In this document: positions 1 to 7,806 of the stretch, piece by piece
Numbering within the stretch: the first letter of the stretch is position 1
How the letters are laid out: every line of letters starts with the position of its first letter
NCBI RefSeq assembly: GCF_019145235.1
Contig: NZ_JAHSTV010000001.1
Location: forward strand, 651,573 to 715,572
Origin: Pseudomonas farris
Lineage (GTDB): Bacteria; Pseudomonadota; Gammaproteobacteria; Pseudomonadales; Pseudomonadaceae
Length of the DNA stretch: 64,000 nt
Reading direction: 5' to 3'
Notes under the pieces: model-generated
Told to the model about the DNA's origin: nothing
Databases searched by the model: none
Seen by the model: the letters and a program-made list of their open reading frames with translations, nothing else
Made by a program: the position numbers and the translations under genes

Positions 1-569
1 GCTCGTTGGTGGTTCGAAGCGGCGCCTGCGAGGCGTACGTGGCGATCACCTTCGCCGCCTATAACGTCGGTCCCTGCCGGAATCTTGACGAAGACAACCT
101 CTGCCGCATCTACGAACGCCGACCGCTGGTGTGCCGCATCTACCCGATGGAAATCAATCCGCACATCCCGCTCAACCCGGCGATCAAAGAATGCCCGCCC
201 GAGTCCTGGGAAACAGGGCCGGATTTGATCATCGGTGGTGAGCTGGTGGATCAGGAGCTTGCGGGATTGATCCAACGTTCCCGTCAGGCGGATCGCGATG
301 AGATTCAGACCAAGGATGCGATTTGTGCGTTATTGGGGATTCGGACGACAGCGCTGAAGGGCGATGGATTTACTGCTTATCTGCCGGACATGACGGCGTT
401 TGCCATGGTCATTGATCAGGTGGCGCAACAGCCGTTGGCGGGGTCGGGCGGTGAATGGGTCTTTCATGTATCAGGCGACGATATCGCCGGGCAAGTGCTG
501 GCAGCCGGGGCGCAAGTGGCGACTGAAGTGCCGCTGAACTATGCGTTTATTTCGTTGCGGGCGGCGTGA
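1..569 (+). CDS. YkgJ-like cysteine-cluster protein (5' end outside window)
   Basis: The reading frame is open to the left edge, so the N-terminus is missing; the first in-frame codon starts at base 3. The visible part carries a cysteine pattern, SGAC, then GPC, NLC and LVCRIYP, followed by NPAIKECPPESW. This matches the YkgJ/UPF0153-type families thought to bind zinc or an Fe-S cluster. The C-terminal ~100 residues after ELVDQELAG have no motif I recognise. The biochemical role is unknown. REP elements follow directly downstream. Confidence 0.6.
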   Translation, partial: SLVVRSGACEAYVAITFAAYNVGPCRNLDEDNLCRIYERRPLVCRIYPMEINPHIPLNPAIKECPPESWETGPDLIIGGELVDQELAGLIQRSRQADRDEIQTKDAICALLGIRTTALKGDGFTAYLPDMTAFAMVIDQVAQQPLAGSGGEWVFHVSGDDIAGQVLAAGAQVATEVPLNYAFISLRAA

Positions 570-600
570 GACCAAGATCTGTGGTGTTTGTGCTGGCCCT

Positions 601-694
601 TTCGCGAGCAAGCCCGCTCCCACAGTGGATTTGTGTCGTACACCGAATCTGTGAACGACGATGAACCACTGTGGGAGCGGGCTTGCTCGCGAAG
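601..694. repeat. REP doublet (REPIN), fluorescens-type
   Basis: Two inverted copies of the 25-base palindrome family (TTCGCGAGCAAGCCCGCTCC and its complement) are separated by about 40 bases. The unit recurs at least eight times in this window, always between genes. Such paired REPs are mobilised in trans by RAYT transposases; none is encoded here. Confidence 0.85.
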
Positions 695-736
695 ACGGCA
701 GATCAGGCACCGCCGTCTATGGCAGAAGATCAACGA

Positions 737-994
737 TCAGCGCTTACCCATCGAACGACGAGTGCCAGGAGGCGCTGCACCCGGGGTCTTGGTGTGACCA
801 TTCTTGGCGCCGTTCTTGTACCAAGGCTGGCTGGCATTCTTCGCCGCGGCCAATTCACCCGGCTTGAACGGAAACTTGAACGCAGGAATCGCCGCTTTGG
901 TTTCGCTGTCTGCGCTGGAGTCGACGCTGTCTGGCAGGTCTGCCTGGTCGTCGCTCAAAGCGTCGGCAACCGGCGGTTGTGTCGGGGAAGTCAT
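737..994 (-). CDS. small hypothetical protein, Pseudomonas-type
   Basis: This is an 85-residue protein with no signal peptide or membrane segment. It has an acidic, proline-rich N-terminal third (SDDQADLPDSVDSSADSE) followed by a short FKFPFKPGEL motif and a basic C-terminus ending RRSMGKR. Asymmetric charge suggests a largely disordered protein. I do not recognise a domain. It stands alone between REP blocks, and the start was chosen as the first ATG of the frame. Confidence 0.55.
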   Translation of the reverse strand: MTSPTQPPVADALSDDQADLPDSVDSSADSETKAAIPAFKFPFKPGELAAAKNASQPWYKNGAKNGHTKTPGAAPPGTRRSMGKR

Positions 995-1325
995 GAAAGC
1001 TCCGGGTGATGCTCAAAGAGTCGGGCCCGGTAGGCGAGCCGCGAAAGGCGGCAGTATACCTGTGTCGGGAGCCGCAAGCTTCACGCCGCAAGCGAGTCCG
1101 TCGGGTTTTGTGCTGACCGACCTGCCGCCATCGCGGGCAAGTCGAATCGTCGCACCGCCGCTCCCACAAGGTCATGCGCCAATTTCAAATCAGCACAAAT
1201 CCTGTGGGAGCGGGCTTGCTCGCGAAAGCGGTGTGTCAGTCACTGCGATGTTGGATGTCCGACCTGCCGCCATCGCGGGCAAGTCGAATCGTCGCACCGC
1301 CGCTCCCACATTGTTTGCGGTGTGT
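995..1325. repeat. REP cluster with two long-loop REP variants
   Basis: This gene-free stretch contains one standard REP at 1202-1228. On either side is a 52-base direct repeat at about 1117-1168 and 1259-1310. In each direct repeat the REP arms (TCGCGGGCAAG and CGCTCCCACA) are split by an extra segment, TCGAATCGTCGCACCGC. The two long copies are almost identical, which implies recent duplication or gene conversion. Confidence 0.75.
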
Positions 1326-1688
1326 CTACGCCGGATCGACGTTATCCAGTGCCCGGTTCACCGCCAATTCCGCCACCATGATGATCTGCTGAATCGCCAT
1401 CGCCGTATGGCGCTGCGGACCGATCAGATTGTTGGCGAAATCGGTGGCCAGGACACTCGCTGAGGCCAACGATTCGTAGGCGTGGGCCAGCAGGCTTTCG
1501 GTGCCGGCACCCGGGGCGACCATGAACATCGTGCTGGGGCGACGGGGCTTTTCGGTGTATGGCGCCGGGGGATCGAGGTAGTAGTCGAGGGCGCGTTTTA
1601 TGGCTTCGCGGTCTTTGAGTAATTCTTCGGTGCACAGGGTGTCGGGGTTGGCTTTGTTGAATTTCGAATCAGAATTATCGTTTTCCAT
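1326..1688 (-). CDS. DUF6124-like small Pseudomonas protein
   Basis: The protein has 120 residues. It has the layout of a Pseudomonas-restricted small-protein family: an early AIKRALDYYLDP block, then PSTMFMVAPG, ESLLAHAYESLASASVLATDF, and a C-terminal helix AMAIQQIIMVAELAVNRALD. I associate this pattern with DUF6124 from memory of related proteins; the family number should be checked. Its function is unknown. It is predicted to be cytosolic and mostly helical. Its start codon lies just downstream of a structured leader that can hide the Shine-Dalgarno sequence. Confidence 0.65.
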   Translation of the reverse strand: MENDNSDSKFNKANPDTLCTEELLKDREAIKRALDYYLDPPAPYTEKPRRPSTMFMVAPGAGTESLLAHAYESLASASVLATDFANNLIGPQRHTAMAIQQIIMVAELAVNRALDNVDPA

Positions 1689-1800
1689 TTGTAGCTCCTA
1701 ATCTCAATTGGAGCCATCACTTGCCGTTATGGTCGTGAGGCTTTCGCCTACTCGTTTCGGGGATCTCACGCCCGGTCGCTGAATGTGCAGCGACAGCCAA
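1689..1800 (-). promoter_or_regulatory. structured 5' leader of the DUF6124-like gene
   Basis: Reading on the minus strand, three hairpins precede the start codon: GTCGCTG...CAGCGAC (1775-1794), a GAAA-capped AGGC/GCCT stem (1738-1749), and GCTCC...GGAGC (1694-1714). The last one pairs the probable Shine-Dalgarno GGAG with an upstream GCTCC, leaving 5 bases to the ATG. This resembles a translational switch, but no ligand class is recognisable. Confidence 0.4.
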
Positions 1801-1926
1801 AGACTAAAGAGCCTGCTTCCGACGGACAACCTGAAAAATGCGTGGGAAAGATCTGCGTTCCGACACATCGATTAAACATTCAAAAACAGCACTCACCCAC
1901 CAATCCCACGTCTGACACTCATTGCT

Positions 1927-2010
1927 GTAGGAGCTGTCGAGTGAAACGAGGCTGCGATCTTTTGATCTTGAAAATCCACATCAAAAGATCGCAGCCTTTG
2001 GCAGCTCCGT
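1927..2010. repeat. inverted intergenic repeat (GGCTGCGATCTTTTG family)
   Basis: The arms TAGGAGCTG...GGCTGCGATCTTTTGAT and ATCAAAAGATCGCAGCC...CAGCTCC are arranged head to head with a short A+T-rich centre. This is a second repeat family, distinct from the REPs. A single half-copy occurs again at 7274-7303. Confidence 0.7.
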
Positions 2011-2055
2011 GGGGTTGCGTACACCCGCGAGAGATTGGTCGGCTGTCAGGCCGCC

Positions 2056-2082
2056 TTCGCGAGCAAGCCCGCTCCCACAGTG
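2056..2082. repeat. single REP element
   Basis: A lone copy of the TTCGCGAGCAAGCCCGCTCC palindrome lies in the long intergenic region upstream of the RND efflux operon. Confidence 0.75.
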
Positions 2083-2167
2083 GAGCGGTGTGCACCCGCC
2101 CTCGCCACTCATTAGCTCGCCTGCCGCTTTTGATCACGGGGAATCAGCATCAACCCAAAAAGGTCCA

Positions 2168-2240
2168 AACTGACAGCGCCGTCAGTTACCAGTCACTCTC
2201 CTGACGGGCGAACAGGTTTATAAAGGAAGGTATAAACCTG
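2168..2240. promoter_or_regulatory. candidate operator region of the RND efflux operon
   Basis: Two perfect inverted repeats lie 38-110 bases before the adaptor start codon. AACTGAC-N6-GTCAGTT (2168-2187) has the form of a TetR-family operator. CAGGTTTATA-N8-TATAAACCTG (2213-2240) has 10-base arms. No regulator gene is adjacent, so the cognate protein is unknown. Confidence 0.45.
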
Positions 2241-2277
2241 ACAAAACTCCGACCACTCTGCCCGGCGCCCCACTCGC

Positions 2278-3438
2278 ATGCGAATTCAGAAAAAAACCGC
2301 CCTGTTCGCCGCCCTTCTGATCGTCCTGGCAGCGCTGGGCGTGTGGTACGCCACCAAACCCGCCACGACCAAACTGGCCACCTCCACCGCCATCCCCGTG
2401 CGAGTAGTCAGCGTCGCTGAAAAAGATGTGCCCCGCTACATCAGCGGCATCGGCTCGGTGCTGTCGTTGCACAGCGTGGTCGTGCGCCCGCAGATCGACG
2501 GCATCCTCACCAAGCTGCTGGTCAAGGAAGGCCAACTGGTGAACAAAGGCGATCTGTTGGCCACCATCGACGACCGCTCGATCCGCGCCAGCCTCGACCA
2601 GGCCCGGGCGCAACTGGGCGAAAGTCAGGCGCAACTGCAAGTGGCTCAGGTCAACCTCAAACGCTACAAACTGCTGAGCGTCGACGACGGCGTGTCCAAG
2701 CAAACCTATGACCAGCAACAAGCCTTGGTCAACCAACTCAAAGCCACTGCCCAAGGCAATCAGGCCTCGATCGACGCCGCTCTGGTGCAGCTTTCCTACA
2801 CACAGATTCGCTCCCCGGTCACCGGTCGCGTCGGTATTCGCACAGTGGATGAAGGCAACTTCCTGCGCATGACTGACACCCAAGGCTTGTTCACCGTGAC
2901 CCAGATCGACCCGATCGCCGTGGCGTTTTCCCTGCCGCAACAAATGCTGCCGACCCTGCAAGGCCTGATCAACGATCCCCAGCACACGCCGGTCAAGGCC
3001 TACATCGGTGCCGACACCGACGGCGAAACCGGCAACCTGCTGGGCGAAGGCCGCCTGACCCTGATCGACAACCAGATCAACGCCAACACCGGGACCATCC
3101 GCGCCAAGGCCGAGTTCGCCAACCCCGCACAGAAACTCTGGCCGGGCCTGCTGGTTACGGTAAAGATTCAGACAGCGCTGGATAAAAATGCGCTGGTGGT
3201 GCCGCCCACCGTCGTACAACGTGGCCTCGATCAACATTTCGTCTACCGGGTCAACGGCGACAAGGTCGAAGCCGTTCAGGTGCAGATGGTTTATCAAGGC
3301 AGCGGCCAGGACATCATCAAAGGCGTGAAACCGGGCGATGTGCTGGTCAGCGACGGCCAGTCGCGGCTCAAACCTGGCTCGACCGTGCAGGTAGTGACCG
3401 ACCCGCCGCAAGTGGTGCAATCGGAGCCGAAACCATGA
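2278..3438 (+). CDS. RND efflux periplasmic adaptor (membrane fusion protein)
   Basis: The protein has 386 residues: an N-terminal hydrophobic segment (about 7-24), a biotinyl-lipoyl-like domain (VVVRPQIDGILTKLLVKEGQ), an alpha-helical hairpin (about 100-165, rich in Q and A), the second lipoyl half (RSPVTGRVG) and beta-barrel plus membrane-proximal domains. This is the MdtA/MuxA-type architecture linking an inner-membrane RND pump to an outer-membrane channel. Its stop overlaps the permease start by 4 bases, so the two are translated together. No outer-membrane factor gene is present nearby. The substrate cannot be deduced. Confidence 0.9.
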   Translation: MRIQKKTALFAALLIVLAALGVWYATKPATTKLATSTAIPVRVVSVAEKDVPRYISGIGSVLSLHSVVVRPQIDGILTKLLVKEGQLVNKGDLLATIDDRSIRASLDQARAQLGESQAQLQVAQVNLKRYKLLSVDDGVSKQTYDQQQALVNQLKATAQGNQASIDAALVQLSYTQIRSPVTGRVGIRTVDEGNFLRMTDTQGLFTVTQIDPIAVAFSLPQQMLPTLQGLINDPQHTPVKAYIGADTDGETGNLLGEGRLTLIDNQINANTGTIRAKAEFANPAQKLWPGLLVTVKIQTALDKNALVVPPTVVQRGLDQHFVYRVNGDKVEAVQVQMVYQGSGQDIIKGVKPGDVLVSDGQSRLKPGSTVQVVTDPPQVVQSEPKP

Positions 3439-6400
3439 AGGGCCATGGCTCGGTTTCCGCGTGGTGCATCGATCATCCGGTGGCGACGGTCCTGCTGACT
3501 TTTGCCTTGGTGCTGCTCGGTGTTATTGCCTTTCCGCGACTGCCAATTGCCCCGCTGCCAGAAGCGGAATTCCCGACCATCCAGGTGGCCGCGCAGCTGC
3601 CCGGCGCCAACCCCGAAACCATGGCCTCGTCGGTGGCTACGCCGCTTGAAGTGCAATTCAGTGCCATCCCCGGCGTGACCCAGATGACCTCGAGCAGCGC
3701 CTTGGGCTCGACCATTCTGACCCTGCAATTCACCCTCGACAAAAGCATCGACACCGCCGCGCAGGAAGTCCAGGCCGCGATCAATACCGCCGCCGGCAAA
3801 CTGCCCAAAGACATGCCGAACCTGCCGAACTGGAGGAAGGTCAACCCGGCCGACAGCCCGGTGCTGATCCTCAGCATCAACTCGCCACAAATGCCGGGCA
3901 CCGAAGTCAGTGACCTGGTGGAAACCCTGCTCGCCCGTCAGATCAGCCAGATCGACGGCGTAGGCAATATAAACATCACCGGTCAGCAACGTCCCGCAAT
4001 CCGCGTGCAGGCGTCGGCGGACAAACTCGCCGCCATTGGCCTGACCCTGGCGGACATTCGCCTGGCGATCCAGCAGACCAGCCTCAACCTGGCCAAGGGT
4101 GCGTTGTACGGCGAGTCGAGCATTTCGACCTTGTCCACCAACGACCAATTGTTCCACCCCGAGGAATACGGTCAGCTGATTGTTTCCTACAAGGACGGCG
4201 CACCGGTTCATCTCAAGGATGTGGCCAAAGTCGTCAACGGTTCGGAAGACGCCTACATCCAGGCCTGGGCTGATAGTCAGCCGGGGGTGAACCTGGTGAT
4301 TTTCCGGCAGCCGGGGGCCAACATCGTCGCGACCGTCGACCGTATTCAAGCGGCCCTGCCGACGCTGGAGGCCATGCTGCCGGCCTCGGTGCAGGTCAAG
4401 GTGTTGGTCGACCGCACCCAGACCATCCGCGCTTCATTGCATGAAGTGGAAGTCACCCTGCTGATCGCGATCCTGCTGGTGGTGGCGGTGATGGCTCTGT
4501 TCCTGCGCCAGTTGTCGGCAACCCTGATCGTGGCGTCGGTGCTCGGTGTGTCGCTGATCGCCAGTTTTGCCCTGATGTACATCATGGGCTTCAGCCTGAA
4601 TAACCTGACGCTGGTGGCGATCGTGGTGTCCGTCGGGTTTGTGGTGGACGATGCGATTGTGGTGGTGGAAAACATTCACCGCCATCTGGAAGCCGGCGAC
4701 GGCATGCGCGAGGCGGCGATCAAGGGTGCCGGCGAGATCGGTTTTACCGTGGTTTCGATCAGCTTCTCGCTGGTGGCGGCGTTCATTCCGCTGCTGTTCA
4801 TGGGTGGCGTGGTCGGGCGGTTGTTCAAGGAATTCGCGCTGACCGCCACCTCGACCATCATGATTTCCGTGGTGGTGTCCCTGACGCTGGCGCCGACCTT
4901 GGCTGCGCTATTTATGCGCGCGCCGGTGCATCACGCCCACGACAAACCGGGTTTCGGCGAACGCTTGCTGGCGCTGTACGAAAAAGGCCTGCGCCGCGCC
5001 CTCGCCCATCAGAAATTGATGATCGGTGTGTTCGGCCTATCCCTCGGCTTGGCGGTCGCCGGGTACATTTTCATTCCAAAGGGTTTCTTCCCGGTGCAGG
5101 ACACCGGTTTCGTCCTGGGCACCACCGAAGCAGCCGCCGATATTTCCTACGGCGACATGGTGAAAAAACACTTGGCGATGGCTGAAATCGTCGCCGCCGA
5201 TCCTGCCGTCGAGACGTTCTCCCATTCGGTCGGCGTTTCGGGCAGCAACCAGACTATCGCCAACGGACGGTTCTGGATTTCGCTGAAAAAACGTGGCGAC
5301 CGTGACGTATCGGCCAGCCAATTCATCGACCGGATTCGTCCGCAGCTGATGAAGGTCCCGGGCATCGTGCTGTACCTGCGCGCCGGGCAAGACATCAACC
5401 TCAGCTCCGGCCCGAGCCGTGCGCAGTACCAATACGTGCTCAAGAGCAACGATGGTGCACTCCTGAGCACCTGGACCCAGCGCCTGACGGAAAAACTACG
5501 CAGCAACCCGGCGTTTCGCGATATTTCCAACGACCTGCAACTGGGTGGCAGTATCACCCACATCAGCATCGACCGTAGCGCGGCGGCGCGTTTCGGCCTG
5601 ACCGCCAGTGATGTCGATGAAGCGCTGTACGACGCCTTCGGCCAGCGGCAGATCAACGAATTCCAGACCCAGACCAACCAGTACAACGTGATTCTGGAGC
5701 TGGACACCAAACAGCGTGGCAAGGCCGAAAGCCTCAACTATTTCTACCTGCGTTCGCCGCTGAGCGGGGAAATGGTGCCGCTGTCGGCCCTGGCGAAATT
5801 CGATGCGCCAACTATCGGTCCGTTGTCTATCGCTCACGACGGGATGTTCCCGGCGGCCAACCTGTCGTTCAACCTGGCGCCCGGCGTCGCGTTGGGCGAT
5901 GCGGTGATCATGCTCAATCAGGCCAAGACCGACATCGGCATGCCGACGGCCATCAGCGGTAATTTCCAGGGCGCGGCCCAGGCGTTCCAGAGTTCGCTGG
6001 CCAGCCAGCCGTGGCTGATTCTGGCGGCGCTGGTGGCGGTGTACATCATTCTTGGCGTTCTGTACGAGAGCTTCGTGCACCCGCTGACGATCATCTCGAC
6101 CCTGCCCTCGGCGGGGCTCGGGGCGGTGATCATGCTGTGGATCTGCGGCCAGGACTTTTCGATCATGGCGCTGATCGGGCTGGTGTTGTTGATCGGCATC
6201 GTCAAGAAGAACGGCATTCTGATGATCGACTTCGCACTGGAAGCCCAACGCAACCGTGGCTTGCCGCCGGAAGAGGCGATCTATGAGGCGTGTATGACGC
6301 GGTTCCGGCCGATCATCATGACCACCCTCGCCGCCCTGCTCGGCGCCCTGCCGCTGATGCTCGGCTACGGCACCGGCGCCGAACTGCGCCAGCCGCTGGG

Positions 6401-6548
6401 CATCGCGGTGGTCGGCGGTTTGTTGGTGAGCCAGGCGCTGACACTGTTCACCACGCCGGTCATATACTTGTGGCTTGAGCGGCTATTCCATCGGCACTCT
6501 CTCCCACCAGCATCAGCACCGCTAACGGCGCTGGCGACCACAGACTGA
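3435..6548 (+). CDS. RND multidrug efflux permease (MdtC/MuxC-like)
   Basis: The 1037-residue length is typical of HAE1-class RND pumps. It has the duplicated 6+6 TM layout with two large periplasmic loops. The N-terminus (HPVATVLLTFALVLLGV), SSVATPLE and the proton-relay GFVVDDAIVVVENIH in TM4 with both aspartates are intact. Sequence feel is closest to MdtC/MuxC, which usually work as heteromeric pairs with MdtB/MuxB, yet only one permease is present here. A proton-driven drug exporter is the likely role. A truncated sensor kinase follows immediately. Confidence 0.92.
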   Translation: MKGHGSVSAWCIDHPVATVLLTFALVLLGVIAFPRLPIAPLPEAEFPTIQVAAQLPGANPETMASSVATPLEVQFSAIPGVTQMTSSSALGSTILTLQFTLDKSIDTAAQEVQAAINTAAGKLPKDMPNLPNWRKVNPADSPVLILSINSPQMPGTEVSDLVETLLARQISQIDGVGNINITGQQRPAIRVQASADKLAAIGLTLADIRLAIQQTSLNLAKGALYGESSISTLSTNDQLFHPEEYGQLIVSYKDGAPVHLKDVAKVVNGSEDAYIQAWADSQPGVNLVIFRQPGANIVATVDRIQAALPTLEAMLPASVQVKVLVDRTQTIRASLHEVEVTLLIAILLVVAVMALFLRQLSATLIVASVLGVSLIASFALMYIMGFSLNNLTLVAIVVSVGFVVDDAIVVVENIHRHLEAGDGMREAAIKGAGEIGFTVVSISFSLVAAFIPLLFMGGVVGRLFKEFALTATSTIMISVVVSLTLAPTLAALFMRAPVHHAHDKPGFGERLLALYEKGLRRALAHQKLMIGVFGLSLGLAVAGYIFIPKGFFPVQDTGFVLGTTEAAADISYGDMVKKHLAMAEIVAADPAVETFSHSVGVSGSNQTIANGRFWISLKKRGDRDVSASQFIDRIRPQLMKVPGIVLYLRAGQDINLSSGPSRAQYQYVLKSNDGALLSTWTQRLTEKLRSNPAFRDISNDLQLGGSITHISIDRSAAARFGLTASDVDEALYDAFGQRQINEFQTQTNQYNVILELDTKQRGKAESLNYFYLRSPLSGEMVPLSALAKFDAPTIGPLSIAHDGMFPAANLSFNLAPGVALGDAVIMLNQAKTDIGMPTAISGNFQGAAQAFQSSLASQPWLILAALVAVYIILGVLYESFVHPLTIISTLPSAGLGAVIMLWICGQDFSIMALIGLVLLIGIVKKNGILMIDFALEAQRNRGLPPEEAIYEACMTRFRPIIMTTLAALLGALPLMLGYGTGAELRQPLGIAVVGGLLVSQALTLFTTPVIYLWLERLFHRHSLPPASAPLTALATTD

Positions 6549-7270
6549 GGCGGGGTCAGTTCGTCAGCTCGTTCAACGCCACTCTGGAACGGGTCGCACA
6601 GGCCTATTCGCGCCTGGAATCGTTCAACGCCGACGTGGCCCATGAACTGCGCTCGCCCCTGACCAACCTGATCGGCCAGACCCAGGCTGCGCTGACCCGT
6701 GGGCGTTCGGCCGAACACTATTTTGAAGTGCTGCAATCGAACCTCGAAGAACTCGAGCGGCTGCGCTCGATCATCAACGACATGCTGTTCCTCGCCAGCG
6801 TCGACCAGGGCAGCAAGGCCACTAAACTGACGTCCACTTCATTGGCCGACGAAGTGGCGACGACGCTGGAGTATCTGGATTTCATTCTTGAAGATGCGCA
6901 GGTTCAGGTCGAGGTCAGTGGCGATGCGCAGGTACGAATCGAGATCGCCCATCTGCGCCGGGCGTTGATCAACTTGCTGAGCAACGCGGTGCAGCACACC
7001 GAGCCCGGGCAAGTGATTCAGGTACGGATCGAAGTCGAAGAGCATCAGGTCAGCATCGGCGTCGCCAACCCGGGATCGCCGATTGCCAATGAGCATCTGC
7101 CGCGATTGTTCGAGCGCTTCTACCGGGTCGATGCGTCGCGCAGCAACAGTGGCAACAACCACGGTCTGGGGTTGGCAATCGTCAAGGCGATTGCGCTGAT
7201 GCATGGCGGGGATGTGTTTGTGCGCAGTGATCATGGGATGAATACGTTCGGGATTCATCTACCGGTCTGA
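6549..7270 (+). pseudogene. truncated heavy-metal-type sensor histidine kinase
   Basis: The frame encodes only the end of a HAMP segment (FVSSFNATLERVAQAYSRLE), a complete DHp H-box (FNADVAHELRSPLTNL) and a complete ATPase domain with N-box (LINLLSNAVQHT) and G2 box (NNHGLGLAIVKAI), ending normally. The membrane sensor half is missing, and there is no plausible start codon between the RND stop and the H-box; the nearest GTG (6635) lies inside the H-box. The pattern is that of the CusS/CopS family. A deletion seems to have joined the 3' side of the pump gene to the middle of a kinase gene. Its partner response regulator is absent. Confidence 0.75.
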
Positions 7271-7273
7271 CAG

Positions 7274-7303
7274 ACCTCAAAAGATCGCAGCCTTCGGCAG
7301 CTC
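7274..7303. repeat. half-copy of the GGCTGCGATCTTTTG repeat
   Basis: The sequence CAAAAGATCGCAGCC followed by TTCGGCAGCTCC matches one arm of the repeat at 1927-2010. It abuts the start of the small ORF at 7309 and may have replaced the 5' end of that gene. Confidence 0.6.
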
Positions 7304-7308
7304 CTTGT

Positions 7309-7488
7309 ATGTCTTCCCTGTTTCTGTCCCCGTTCGCCATGGCTGAAGAGTCGCAGACATTCGTTGCGCAAAACGCGGTGCGAGCCAAGGCTTACGAACA
7401 GTATCAAAGCGAACTGACGGCCAAGGCCCAGGAAGCTGCGCAAACCCCTCAAGCATCGAGCACTCAAGCCCAGCCACGGGTTGATTAA
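7309..7488 (+). CDS. 59-residue orphan ORF, possibly 5'-truncated exported protein
   Basis: An ATG-initiated frame of 59 codons begins MSSLFLSPFAMAEES, which looks like the end of a signal peptide with an AMA cleavage site. It continues as a hydrophilic Q- and A-rich tail (VRAKAYEQYQSELTAKAQEA...STQAQPRVD). The frame stays open upstream through the adjacent repeat, so the true N-terminus may have been lost when the repeat arrived. It is followed by two terminators. No family is recognised. Confidence 0.45.
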   Translation: MSSLFLSPFAMAEESQTFVAQNAVRAKAYEQYQSELTAKAQEAAQTPQASSTQAQPRVD

Positions 7489-7565
7489 GACAGCTGACTT
7501 TTACGTATCGCTCTGTTTCCCTCGACACTTTTCATCGGCTCTTCCCTTTGAAAAGTTGTTTTCAA

Positions 7566-7592
7566 AGCCGCTGCTATCAGCGGCTTTTTTTT
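7566..7592 (+). terminator. rho-independent terminator
   Basis: The stem AGCCGCTG-CTAT-CAGCGGCT is followed by eight T residues. It closes the transcript of the small ORF and truncated-kinase region. Confidence 0.85.
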
Positions 7593-7670
7593 GTTGTGGT
7601 GTTGAACCTGCTCCGTCGGTTTTCGGTAATTGTCGACGACCCGATGAATGTCTTCTAAGCTTCAATTAGC

Positions 7671-7703
7671 AAAAGGCCAGCATGTTTTGCTGGCCTTTTT
7701 TTT
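7671..7703. terminator. second strong terminator, probably bidirectional
   Basis: AAAAGGCCAGCA and TGCTGGCCTTTTTTTT form an 11-pair stem with A and T tracts on both sides. It insulates the diguanylate cyclase gene from upstream transcription. The remaining gene-free DNA between 7489 and 7806 shows nothing further. Confidence 0.8.
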
Positions 7704-7806
7704 ATCCGGCATTTATATAGGCGCTCTGGACGCGACCGGTTTCTGGGACTCTGCCCGATTCTTGTAAAAGAACTTTCATAACGCCTTATTTGCAGAAGTC
7801 AGAACC

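Noticed and set aside
804..1463. 219-codon plus-strand frame
   Set aside because: It runs antisense across a small gene, REP repeats and the DUF6124-like gene; its middle is translated repeat DNA.
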